Position numbers and translations under genes: made by a program. A stretch of 64,000 nt of DNA, taken from NCBI RefSeq assembly GCF_030381805.1, contig NZ_JAUDRH010000004.1, forward strand, positions 1-64,000, given 5' to 3'. This DNA is from Chlorogloeopsis sp. ULAP01. Lineage in GTDB: Bacteria > Cyanobacteriota > Cyanobacteriia > Cyanobacteriales > Nostocaceae. Below are positions 29,453 through 37,833 of the stretch, piece after piece. The notes beneath the pieces are model-generated. The model saw only the letters and a list, made by a program, of their open reading frames with translations. It ran no database searches and was not told where the DNA came from. The stretch's first letter is position 1. Every line of letters begins with the position of its first letter.

Positions 29453-30496
29453 ATGCCTTTAAGTATGAATTATTCAAAAAACAAAATTTTAACAGTGGCA
29501 GCGATCGCGCTGTTGGGATGTGGGGCAGTTTGGTTCTGGCAATCTTCCCCTGCTACCACTAGTGCATCATCTAAAAAAAATCCGCCAATTAAATCAGCAT
29601 TAGTAAATTTTAACGTTGCTTCTACCTTTAAAGGACATACCAAACCGATTTCGGCTGTGGCGATTCACCCAGACGGGAAGACACTTGCCTCTGCCAGTAC
29701 AGACAACACTATCAAGCTGTGGAATTTAGCAACAGGAGAAGAACGACGCACGTTGAGGGGGCATCAAAAATGGATCAATTCTATTGCCATTAGCCCGGAT
29801 GGTAAAACACTTGCTTCTGCCAGTGCAGACAACACCATTAAACTGTGGAACTTAACAACAGGAAAACTCATACGCACCCTGAGCGGGCATCAAGCCTCAG
29901 TTCAGTCTGTCGCCTTTAGTCCAGATAATAATACTGTAGCTAGTGGCAGCTGGGATCAGAGTCTCAAACTCTGGGATGTAGCAACAGGGAAGGAAGTGCG
30001 CACTTTTAGCGGGGATTGTGACGTAGTAGATGCGATCGCTATTAGCCCAGATGGCACAACACTTGCCAGCAGTAATTATTTTGACAACAGCATTAAATTG
30101 TGGGAAATAAAAACGGGCAAACAAACTCGCGGCTTAAGAGGGCATACAGAGGCGATTCATTCCCTCGCCTTTAGTCCAGATGGCAAGACTATAGCAAGTG
30201 GTAGTTGGGATAAGACTATCAAAATCTGGGATTTGGCAACAGCAAAGGAAATCCACACTCTCACAGGGCATGAAAATAAGATAGAATCTATTACTTTTAG
30301 CCCCAATGGAAAAACCCTTGCTAGTGCTAGTTGGGACAAAACTATCAAAATATGGAATGTCGCAACAGGAATAGAAATTCAAACCCTCAAGGGGCATGAC
30401 AACAAAATTTGGTCTATTGCGTATAGTCCAGATGGCAATACTCTAGCAAGTGGTAGTTTTGATCAGACTATCAAGATTTGGCGGGTGTCACGGTAA
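29453..30496 (+). CDS. Membrane-anchored WD40 repeat protein
   Basis: This protein of 347 aa is almost entirely one seven-bladed WD40 propeller. Blades end in KLWNLATG, KLWNLTTG, KLWDVATG, KLWEIKTG, KIWDLATA, KIWNVATG and KIWRVSR. A hydrophobic segment at about residues 10-30 (ILTVAAIALLGCGAVWFW) is a signal anchor; LLGC could also act as a lipobox. It looks like the propeller half of the neighbouring kinase without the kinase, and lies 160 bases downstream of it in the same direction. It may be a split-off partner that shares ligands with the kinases. No enzymatic domain is present. Confidence 0.92.
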   Translation: MPLSMNYSKNKILTVAAIALLGCGAVWFWQSSPATTSASSKKNPPIKSALVNFNVASTFKGHTKPISAVAIHPDGKTLASASTDNTIKLWNLATGEERRTLRGHQKWINSIAISPDGKTLASASADNTIKLWNLTTGKLIRTLSGHQASVQSVAFSPDNNTVASGSWDQSLKLWDVATGKEVRTFSGDCDVVDAIAISPDGTTLASSNYFDNSIKLWEIKTGKQTRGLRGHTEAIHSLAFSPDGKTIASGSWDKTIKIWDLATAKEIHTLTGHENKIESITFSPNGKTLASASWDKTIKIWNVATGIEIQTLKGHDNKIWSIAYSPDGNTLASGSFDQTIKIWRVSR

Positions 30497-30642
30497 TAGT
30501 TAATTGTTTATGTAGGGAGCATTCCACTTTTTTAATCAATACCCTGGAAGGGTATTGCTACACAAACAAAGCCTGCGAAGGCAGGCTTCGTACTTATAGC
30601 CCCAGGCTTATAGTCTGTGGACATTTTAAAAGCTGGGATGCT

Positions 30643-32082
30643 TTAAAACACAGTCAATCGGTAAGCACCTTTCTCGCGAGGAGTCGCAGAAAGAATCACG
30701 ACATAATATGTGTCATTTTCTGGTAATTTGGCTCGGTCGATCAATGCAGTGTATCGTCCATCTTTATCGTTGTCAGTGGCAACAATTTGCCCTTTGGAGT
30801 TGAGCAAAACTATGTAAGGGGGAAACTCTTCAAACATACTATCTACACGGATGCTAACCAATTGGTCTTTTTTCCCCTCAAACTTAGAGATACTGTAAGG
30901 GCTGCCAGTTTTTCTAAAAGAAAGGTTACTTGCTGTTAAGTTGCCAGACTCGTCTAAAGCATAGCTTGCTCTATCATTGCGCAAAGCTAAGCTATAGCGC
31001 CCTATCTCTCCTGGATTGCGACTCGTAACTGCGATCGTGTAAGTTCCTTTGACAGGTAATCGTACAAAGATAAATGCATCTTTGACTCCACCTTTGCTAG
31101 CAGTTTCCCCATTGCCTCTTTTTGTCAGAACCCTATTATTAGGATCAAGCAGCATCATAAACGGATCTAAACTTAAATTGCTCGAACGACGTTGATCGGC
31201 ACTACCTGTAAGTCTGATTTGAATTAGTTGGTTTTCCCTACCTTCAAACTGATAGAAATGAAAATATCTGCCTTGGGATTTAAAATCGCCCGGAGCCAAA
31301 ACGCCCAATGCAATATTGACAAAATCAACTTTTTTAGCATTAGGGATGGTGGAACGATTAACAGGCGAACCAACTGAAATTTGATTATTATTTACGTTTG
31401 GCTTAGTAGTTGGTTTGCTCGCAGGCGATCGCGAAGGAGTAGAACGGCGATTGGATGGCTGTGATACTGGTTGAGATCTGCTGGGAGTAGAACGGCGATT
31501 GGATGGCTGTGATACTGGTTGAGATCTGCTGGGAGTAGAACGGCGATTGGATGGCTGCGATGCTGGTTGAGATCTGCTGGGAGTAGAACGACGATTGGAT
31601 GGCTGCGATGCTGGTGGGCTGCTAGGAGTAGAGCCAGTACTAGGAGGCTGTGGTGTTGGCGTGGATTCTATTATAGGAGAAGGTGCGGGAGTAGAGCCAG
31701 TACTAGGAGGCTGTGGTGTTGGTGTTGATTCTGTTGTAGGAGAAGGTGCGGGAGTAGAATCAGTACCAGGAGACTGCGATGTTGATGTGGACTCTGTTGG
31801 AGGTGCTTGAGTTGCAGGAATAGGTGAGTTTATTGGTTGATTGCGCTTGAGAGGAGATACAGGCGGTTGTGAAACAGGAATTTGCTCGATTCCTTGTTGT
31901 ACTGCTTCTGGTTGTCTCTCATCTGGTGTTTTAGCAATTTTGAACTCTCCAGATTGTTTTGCAACTTCTAAAGCATATATAGATGGAATATAACTTGTTA
32001 TCAACAAGCTACTACTGATCGAAAAGATTAAAGCTAGGTTAAATCTGCTCCTAAGTTTCGTGTTGATTTCCCTTGCCATCAC
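30643..32082 (-). CDS. Secreted PPC-domain protein with Pro/Ser-rich repeats
   Basis: This 479-aa exported protein has a signal peptide at about 1-37 (ALIFSISSSLLITSYIPSIYA). A long linker of Pro, Ser, Thr and Arg follows (about 60-240). It contains 16-residue repeats of the SNRRSTPSRSQPVSQP kind and 21-residue repeats of STPTPQPPSTG type. The C-terminal half has two domains like bacterial pre-peptidase C-terminal (PPC) domains, the first around 255-365 and the second around 370-479. No protease domain is attached. It may be a cell-surface or periplasmic adhesion-like protein. It is transcribed against the flanking kinase genes. Confidence 0.85.
   Translation of the reverse strand: MMAREINTKLRSRFNLALIFSISSSLLITSYIPSIYALEVAKQSGEFKIAKTPDERQPEAVQQGIEQIPVSQPPVSPLKRNQPINSPIPATQAPPTESTSTSQSPGTDSTPAPSPTTESTPTPQPPSTGSTPAPSPIIESTPTPQPPSTGSTPSSPPASQPSNRRSTPSRSQPASQPSNRRSTPSRSQPVSQPSNRRSTPSRSQPVSQPSNRRSTPSRSPASKPTTKPNVNNNQISVGSPVNRSTIPNAKKVDFVNIALGVLAPGDFKSQGRYFHFYQFEGRENQLIQIRLTGSADQRRSSNLSLDPFMMLLDPNNRVLTKRGNGETASKGGVKDAFIFVRLPVKGTYTIAVTSRNPGEIGRYSLALRNDRASYALDESGNLTASNLSFRKTGSPYSISKFEGKKDQLVSIRVDSMFEEFPPYIVLLNSKGQIVATDNDKDGRYTALIDRAKLPENDTYYVVILSATPREKGAYRLTVF
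31438..31626. repeat. 48-bp tandem repeat within the PPC gene
   Basis: Nearly identical 48-bp units start at 31438, 31486, 31534 and 31582, the last partial. They encode a 16-residue Ser/Arg/Pro repeat and keep frame. Few differences separate the copies, so expansion is recent. Confidence 0.9.
31627..31800. repeat. 63-bp tandem repeat within the PPC gene
   Basis: Units start at 31627, 31690 and 31753, the last more diverged. They encode a 21-residue Pro/Thr/Ser repeat next to the 48-bp array. Two unit lengths side by side show two separate expansions. Confidence 0.88.
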
Positions 32083-32493
32083 TTCACTCCTGATGCTTGC
32101 AAAATATAGATGTTTTTATGTCTTTAGACAGTTACTTTGAGCTACTTTTTAATGGTTCATTACGACAAAATGAATTTAAAGTGAATTATTTGAGCGAAAA
32201 ATTGCTGACATAGTATTAAGAGTTTCATGTGTTTATTGATGCGATCGCTCATTTTTCAAAAAATATTGTTCTGTGCCTTTTAACTAAGAGTAAAAATAGT
32301 GTCTATCAAAAACACTTATAGCAGTTTCGTGCTACTTTTAACTAAGTTTTTGATGAACTATGTGTATTTTTATTTTAAATTGCCTAGTTACCAATAAATT
32401 GCTTCTCCACGCGAAAATATAATATTAGTAACTTAATAGCAAAATTATACGTCATAAATTAATATAGACTCAAGCTGCTAATGGCTCAACGGT
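32083..32493. other. Divergent promoter region
   Basis: This 411-bp AT-rich region lies between the PPC gene and the kinase, which are divergent. It contains one HIP1 site near 32240 but no gene or clear repeat. Promoters for both neighbours are expected here, but I could not place them. Confidence 0.4.
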
Positions 32494-34557
32494 ATGATTT
32501 GCTGCCTGAATCCTGACTGTCACGACCCCTTAAATCCTGGGGATAACAAATACTGCCAAAGTTGTAAAACTCCGCTCATACCGTTACTGAGAGGACACTA
32601 TCGCGTTATACAAAGACTTTCCGTTGAAGGTGGATTTAGTATCACCTATCTAGCGGAAGATATAGATAAATTAAACGAAAGATGTGTAGTCAAGCAATTA
32701 GCACCAAAAATCCAGGAATCGTGGTTATTGCAGAAAGCAGTCAAGCTTTTTAAACAAGAAGCACAACGGCTGCAAGAATTGGGAGAACATCCACAAATTC
32801 CCCATTTGTTGGCTTATTTTGAGCAAGACAACTATTTATATTTAGTCCAGCAATTCATTGATGGACAGAATTTACTCAAGGAATTGCAACAACGAGGTAA
32901 GTTTAGCGAAACAGAGATCCGAGAGCTTTTATTAGATTTACTACCTATTCTCAAATTTATTCACGAGCAGGGAGTCATTCATCGAGATATTAAGCCACAA
33001 AATATTCTTCGCCGTCAAAGTGATGGGCGATTAGTACTAATTGACTTTGGAGCATCAAAGCTACTGACAGCAACAGTGCAAGCGAAAATAGGAACAACTA
33101 TTGGTTCACACGGCTATACCCCGATTGAACAAATGCAAGATGGAGAAGCCTATCCAGCCAGCGATTTATTTAGCTTGGGTGCGACTTGCTTTTATCTTTT
33201 GAGTGGAATTTCTCCATCTAAACTGTGGATGCAACATGGTTACAGTTGGGTAGCATCTTGGTGGCAATATCTCAATAATCTGGACAAGGGTGAAGTTTCC
33301 TTGTCTGTAGAGTTGGGTATGGTTCTCGACAAGTTGCTGAAAACAGACATTCACCAACGTTATCAATCTGCTGATGAAGTGATTAAGGACTTAACCCATC
33401 AGGCGTTACCATTATCAGTACCCCCAACTATACTGTCGTCGGGGGCGTCTCCAACTCAAACAGTACAACCACATAGAAAGCCCAACAATAGACTGATGGT
33501 GAATGCTGCTGTGATGCTGTTAGGAATAGCAGGAATTTGGTATTTTCAGTCTCGCCAGGCGGCAATTACTCAGTCTTCTCAGCCCAATCAGCCTGGAGAC
33601 ACAATTGAAGGAAATTCTGCTCAACCCAGTACCTTAAAAGGACATGCTAGTGATGTCAATTCTGTCGCCTTCAGCCCCATTTTGCCAAATCTTCCCAATC
33701 AAGGAGTAGAAAAAGGAATACTAGCCAGTGGCAGTGATGATAAGACAATCAAACTTTGGAATTTAGGAACCCAAAAGAAAATTTTTACTCTTGCTGGGCA
33801 TTCCGGATGGATTTGGAGTGTTGCCTTCAGCCCTGATGGGCAAATTCTGGCTAGCGGTAGTGCAGACAAAACGATTAAACTTTGGAACTTGCAAACAGGA
33901 AAAGAAATTCGTACTCTCAAGGGACATACTGCTGGAGTCGCCTCTGTTGCTTTTAGTTCCGATGGCAAAACTCTTGCTAGCGGTAGTGTAGATAAAACGA
34001 TTAAACTTTGGAACTTGCAAACAGGAAAAGAAATTCGTACTCTTAAGGGGCATACTGCTGGAGTCGCTTCCGTTGCTTTCAGTAGCGATCGCAAAACCCT
34101 TGCTAGTGGAAGTTGGGATAAAACTATCAAAGTTTGGAATTTAGATACTGCAAAGAGTATTCGCACACTGAAAGGACATTCTGACTGGATTATTTCCATT
34201 GCCTTTAGTCCCGATAGTACTAGCCTTGCTAGTGGTAGCAAAGACAAGACAATTAAATTATGGAATTTAGTGACTGGAGAGGTAATACATACCCTGAAAG
34301 CACATACTGATAAAGTAAATTCTCTTGCCTTTGTGCCAACTTCAGGTTATGGCAAATATTTAGAGGGAGCTATCCTTATTAGTGGTAGTAATGACAACAC
34401 AATTAAATTGTGGAATTTAAAAACAGGAAAAGAAATTCGCACCTTAAAAAGAGATTCTGGTTATATTTATTCCGTCGCAATTAGCCCTGATGGAGAGACA
34501 ATTGTCGGCGGTGGCAGCGCTGATAATTTGATTAAGATTTGGCGGGTTTTGCCATAA
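32494..34557 (+). CDS. Ser/Thr kinase with C-terminal WD40 propeller
   Basis: This 687-aa paralogue of the kinase at 27265 has the same plan. It has a zinc-ribbon-like N-terminus (CCLNPDCH, CQSCKTP), a kinase domain with VIHRDIKPQNIL and IDFGASKLL, a membrane helix near 330-350 (MVNAAVMLLGIAGIWYF), and seven WD40 blades. The glycine loop reads GGFSITYLAED, where the sister kinase has GGFGRTYLAED. Blades two and three are nearly identical at DNA level with a 126-bp period, so one is a recent duplication. Two blades carry longer loops (around 33690 and 34345). Confidence 0.94.
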   Translation: MICCLNPDCHDPLNPGDNKYCQSCKTPLIPLLRGHYRVIQRLSVEGGFSITYLAEDIDKLNERCVVKQLAPKIQESWLLQKAVKLFKQEAQRLQELGEHPQIPHLLAYFEQDNYLYLVQQFIDGQNLLKELQQRGKFSETEIRELLLDLLPILKFIHEQGVIHRDIKPQNILRRQSDGRLVLIDFGASKLLTATVQAKIGTTIGSHGYTPIEQMQDGEAYPASDLFSLGATCFYLLSGISPSKLWMQHGYSWVASWWQYLNNLDKGEVSLSVELGMVLDKLLKTDIHQRYQSADEVIKDLTHQALPLSVPPTILSSGASPTQTVQPHRKPNNRLMVNAAVMLLGIAGIWYFQSRQAAITQSSQPNQPGDTIEGNSAQPSTLKGHASDVNSVAFSPILPNLPNQGVEKGILASGSDDKTIKLWNLGTQKKIFTLAGHSGWIWSVAFSPDGQILASGSADKTIKLWNLQTGKEIRTLKGHTAGVASVAFSSDGKTLASGSVDKTIKLWNLQTGKEIRTLKGHTAGVASVAFSSDRKTLASGSWDKTIKVWNLDTAKSIRTLKGHSDWIISIAFSPDSTSLASGSKDKTIKLWNLVTGEVIHTLKAHTDKVNSLAFVPTSGYGKYLEGAILISGSNDNTIKLWNLKTGKEIRTLKRDSGYIYSVAISPDGETIVGGGSADNLIKIWRVLP
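33860..34111 (+). repeat. Recent WD40 blade duplication (126-bp period)
   Basis: Two adjacent 42-residue blades beginning KTIKLWNLQTGKEIRTLKG are almost identical at DNA level. Clustered changes turn one copy's TTCCGATGGC into AGCGATCGC near 34083-34092, creating a HIP1 octamer. Confidence 0.85.
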
Positions 34558-34706
34558 AAGTGTTGGAACTTAAATTTTGCCTGGTTTGCGAAACACTCGC
34601 TTTTGGAATTTAAAGATAATAAAAATAATTAGAAATTTGACAATTTTAGTCGCAAAATTGTCAGAAATCATATTATGGAGTGCAGCACAGTTAACTTTAC
34701 AAAACA

Positions 34707-36360
34707 ATGCTTTGCTGCTTAAATCCCGATTGCCCCAATCCTCTAAATCCCGATGGGATAAAGTATTGTCAAAGTTGTGGCATACCAATGATACCACTTT
34801 TGAGAGGACACTATCGTGTCACTAAAGTTCTTTCAGATGAAGGTGGATTTGGTAGGACTTATTTAGCAGAAGATATAGATAAATTGAATGAACTGTGTGT
34901 TGTCAAACAACTTGCTCCTAAAGTTCAAGGAACTTATGCACTGAAAAAAGCTGTTGAACTATTTAAAGAAGAAGCGAAAAGGCTGCAAGAACTAGGTAAG
35001 CATCCACAAATACCTACCCTTTTAGCTTACTTTGAGCAAGAAAACTATATGTATTTGGTACAAGAATTTATTGATGGGCAGAATTTACTCAAACAGTTGC
35101 AACAACAGAAAACTTATAGCGAAACGGAAATTCGGGAACTATTGCTGGATTTGCTGTCTGTCCTTAAATTTATCCATGAACGTGGGGTGATTCATCGGGA
35201 TACTAAACCACAAAATATCATGCACTCTCAAAGTGATGGCAAGCTCGTACTGATTGATTTTGGAGCCTCGAAACAGCTAATACCATTTCACTTTTTGAGT
35301 GATTCGTCTTCAACCCCTCCCAACCTCCCCTTAGTAAGGGGAGGTGCCGTAGGCGGTGGGGTACATCCATATCAGCCTTTTCGTGAAACAGCTAACTGCA
35401 ACAGTACAGAGTAAACCAGGAACAACTATTGGTTCATTTGGCTATAGTCCTATTGAACAAATTAAAGGTGGTGAAGCTTACCCATCTAGCGATTTGTTTG
35501 CTCTAGGAGCTACCTGCTTTCATTTGCTGACTGGGATTGCTCCTTTCCCTTTGTGGGCGCAACATGGCTATAGTTGGGTAACAAATTGGCGGCAATATTT
35601 GAAAAGCCCTGTTAGTCAAGGATTGGGTGAGATTCTTGACAAGCTGTTGCAAACAGATAAAGAGGAGCGTTATCAATCAGCAGACGAAGTAATTAAGCAC
35701 TTGTCAGTCGTCTCTCCCACAGTGCCTTTAACGCCGCCACCAGTCATTACAAAGCCTTCACCGCCACTTCAAACAAAAGTCAATCAGCCAAACTCGCTGA
35801 TATCACACCAGAAAACTCAATTACCGCCTCTTACTACACCTGGTAAACGTTCGCTAGTACCAATAAAGCTTGTCATTCTCTCAATTTTAGTACTCCTTGG
35901 TGGTTTTGTGGGATATTTGTTGCGCCAAGGAGGATTTTTAAATGAGAAAATTCCTGATACTCCACCCACTGTCACACCTCCACCATCTGTGACAAGCGAT
36001 CGCCCTCAAGTGATTCAAACTGCAAGTGAAATATCGTTCAGTACAACTGTGTCGCCTCCAAGATCGGCGATCGTTACTGCTGGTAGCATTTTGCGAATTG
36101 AGCAACCAGGTATAGAACAGACAAATCCAAAATCTTGGATATACTTGCGAGTCTGCTCCTTAGGAGAAGAGGTAACTTTATCTACTAACTCATCTAATCC
36201 CCTCTCAACCCCCATAGCTAAAAAACCTTTAGTGAAGCAGGGAGAAGTTGTCAGGATGCAATTAGCCGAGTTTAATTCATTGCAGAATATTTCTACACCA
36301 GCACCCGAAATTGCCAATCAATGTCTGGCAAGTAATACTGCTGTCACTTCCGGGGAATAA
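34707..36360 (+). pseudogene. Ser/Thr kinase gene broken by a 115-bp insertion
   Basis: The gene starts at ATG 34707 with the same zinc-ribbon N-terminus (CCLNPDCP, CQSCGIP) and kinase motifs GGFGRTYLAED and IDFGASKQL. After KQL a 115-bp insertion shifts frame and adds about 45 unrelated residues before a stop at 35414. The rest of the kinase (TATVQSKPGTTIGS onward), a membrane helix near 35870-35935 and a C-terminal domain without WD40 repeats resume in another frame and run to 36360. Removing one copy of GAAACAGCTAA and the insert restores a continuous frame. The catalytic loop reads HRDTKPQN, with the usual Ile changed to Thr. A shortened kinase fragment might still be made. Confidence 0.9.
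35281..35384. mobile_element. Small palindromic insertion (MITE-like) in a kinase gene
   Basis: The insert lies between direct repeats GAAACAGCTAA at 35270-35280 and 35385-35395, which look like a target-site duplication. Its centre is a palindrome: CCTCCCCTT and AAGGGGAGG around AGT, with an outer CCCC/GGGG arm. It encodes nothing. The same nested layout occurs at 2878-2937. Confidence 0.8.
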
Positions 36361-36469
36361 CCATCTTTGAGTCTATTCCTACACCTGCGCCGGAAAATAA
36401 AATTGCATTATTAAGATACCAGTTCCAATTTTATAGAAAGTAGTAGTATCTCCTAATGTTGGAAAATTT

Positions 36470-36814
36470 ATGAAATTTGAAGAGCTAGAAACACAACTTT
36501 TAACATTAACTCCAACTGAGAAGGCTGAAGCGATACAAATTTTGACTCAAACCTTAAGCAGTGGTTCGCATGGCATTACAAAAACTCCTGGTGTATGTGG
36601 TGGTGAAGCCTGTATTGCAAAGACTCGCATCCCAGTTTGGTTATTAGTAGAGTCTCGTCATCAAGGTATTAGTGAAGCACAACTTTTAGATGACTATCCT
36701 CATATTAGTGCAGCAGATTTAGTCAATGCCTGGGCATATGCAGATGCACACCCTGAAGAAATCGTAGATGCTATCGAAAAAAACATGATTCGAGTGGTTT
36801 GTCTATCTACATAA
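36470..36814 (+). CDS. DUF433 domain protein
   Basis: This 114-aa protein has a DUF433 domain: TPGVCGGEACIAKTRIPVWLLVESRHQGISEAQLLDDYPHIS is the core, given here as positions about 40-81, followed by the helix AADLVNAWAYADAHPEEI. DUF433 proteins are winged-helix-like and often pair as antitoxins with a DUF5615 PIN-like toxin. No such partner lies downstream, so it is an orphan. An N-terminal helix of about 35 residues (LLTLTPTEKAEAIQIL) precedes the domain. It lies just outside the repeat-flanked VapBC-like pair. Confidence 0.85.
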   Translation: MKFEELETQLLTLTPTEKAEAIQILTQTLSSGSHGITKTPGVCGGEACIAKTRIPVWLLVESRHQGISEAQLLDDYPHISAADLVNAWAYADAHPEEIVDAIEKNMIRVVCLST

Positions 36815-36826
36815 ATTTTGAATTTC

Positions 36827-36886
36827 TTAATTATTTATCGCGCCTCGAACCAATATTACCGTACTATCTACCCCAGAAGCGATCGC
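36827..36886 (-). repeat. Copy A of the clc 3' end (20 codons plus stop context)
   Basis: This 60-bp stretch, read on the minus strand, encodes the same last 19 residues and stop as the ClC gene (AIASGVDSTVILVRGAINN). It matches 37774-37833 except at four bases, all synonymous. It has no upstream gene and begins at a HIP1 octamer. Confidence 0.95.
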
Positions 36887-36991
36887 TTTTCAACTTCTTC
36901 CACGCGAAGAATAATTAACTACTAGTTGTTATTTAGGAAACCTTGGTAGATTTTTAAATTATGTTAGATAGTTACTATACAAGGAATAGTT

Positions 36992-37342
36992 ATGAAAATA
37001 AAAGGTATCAAGCGGGGTAAAACTATAGAAATATTTGCGGAAATTAATATTCCCGATGGTCAAGAAATCATAATTGAAATTCAAGAAGAGCAATTATTAA
37101 GTGAGGAGGAAAGGCACAAAAGGATGAAAGAGTTATTAGCAACTCTTTGGGAAGATAAAGAGAATTTTGTTAAAACAATGGAAGAGTTAGAAAAAGAAAA
37201 AAACGTCTCTAATGGTAAATCTGAATTTTGGAAATCTTTAGAAAAGTTTCGTCAAGAAGAAGACTTAGAAGCAGCAGGTATTGAATCAGAAGTATTTGCA
37301 GAAGTCCGTGATTATTTACCGGGTGGCGAGGTAATTTGGTGA
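36992..37342 (+). CDS. Putative antitoxin of a VapBC-like pair
   Basis: This 116-aa protein is charged, acidic and rich in Glu and Lys. Its N-terminus is strand-like (MKIKGIKRGKTIEIFAEINIPDGQEI), similar to the small beta-barrel starts of cyanobacterial PIN-toxin partners. Long helices follow. Its stop overlaps the downstream PIN gene as GTGA, the usual coupling of antitoxin before toxin. It does not match a classic AbrB, RHH or Phd antitoxin that I can name, so the role is inferred from position. It lies within the segment bounded by the 60-bp clc repeats. Confidence 0.72.
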   Translation: MKIKGIKRGKTIEIFAEINIPDGQEIIIEIQEEQLLSEEERHKRMKELLATLWEDKENFVKTMEELEKEKNVSNGKSEFWKSLEKFRQEEDLEAAGIESEVFAEVRDYLPGGEVIW

Positions 37343-37767
37343 GTTTACGTTTCTTGCTAGATACCAATATTCTATCAGAACCGTTGCGCCCAAGCCCTAA
37401 TCCGAATGTAGTTATAATGCTTCGACATCATGAAAATGAAATAGGTACAGCCACTATTGTGTATCATGAATTGCTGTTCGGATGCTTTCGTCTTTTAGAA
37501 TCTAAAAAACGTCAGACGATAGACAGATATCTCAAAGAAGTTGTGCAACCTAATATTCCCTTGCTGCCATATGATGAGGACGCAGCTAGATGGCACGCCC
37601 TAGAAAGGGCGCGTTTGGTAAAAATTGGCAAAACACCATCTTTTGTAGATGGTAAAATTGCCGCAATTGCTAAGGTTAATGATTTGATTATTGTTACAAA
37701 TTATGTGTCGGACTACGTCGATTTTTTAGAACTGCAACTTGAGAACTGGTTCGCGGAAACCGAATAA
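37339..37767 (+). CDS. VapC-like PIN-domain ribonuclease toxin
   Basis: This PIN-domain protein of 142 aa is predicted to cleave RNA with acidic residues holding a metal. The first aspartate is in RFLLDTNILSEPLRP, the glutamate in YHELLFG, and later acidic residues in FVDGKIAAIA and VSDYVDF. The frame opens at TTG 37336, but GTG 37339 overlaps the antitoxin stop (GTGA), so I chose it. The stop lies six bases before the end of the convergent clc gene. The classic T-x-N segment is altered to TNYVSDY. Confidence 0.86.
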   Translation: MSLRFLLDTNILSEPLRPSPNPNVVIMLRHHENEIGTATIVYHELLFGCFRLLESKKRQTIDRYLKEVVQPNIPLLPYDEDAARWHALERARLVKIGKTPSFVDGKIAAIAKVNDLIIVTNYVSDYVDFLELQLENWFAETE

Positions 37768-37773
37768 GATAGC

Positions 37774-37833
37774 TTAATTATTAATCGCCCCTCTCACCAA
37801 TATTACCGTACTATCTACCCCAGAAGCGATCGC
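37774..37833 (-). repeat. Copy B of the clc 3' end
   Basis: These are the last 20 codons of the ClC gene. They form the right member of a 60-bp direct repeat with 36827-36886. The two copies start 947 bp apart and bracket the toxin-antitoxin pair. Confidence 0.95.

Noticed and set aside
33699..34247. 182-codon minus-strand frame inside the WD40 part of the kinase gene
   Set aside because: It is the shadow of the WD40 repeats and repeats with the same 126-bp period. Similar frames occur behind every WD40 gene here.
35281..35384. Insertion in the kinase gene as an intein or intron
   Set aside because: It is only 115 bp with no splicing motifs or group I/II structure, and it is flanked by a direct repeat, which fits transposition.
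36470..36814. DUF433 protein as the antitoxin of the adjacent PIN toxin
   Set aside because: It is separated from the toxin by the clc repeat and by another gene that overlaps the toxin start. The overlapping gene is the more likely partner.
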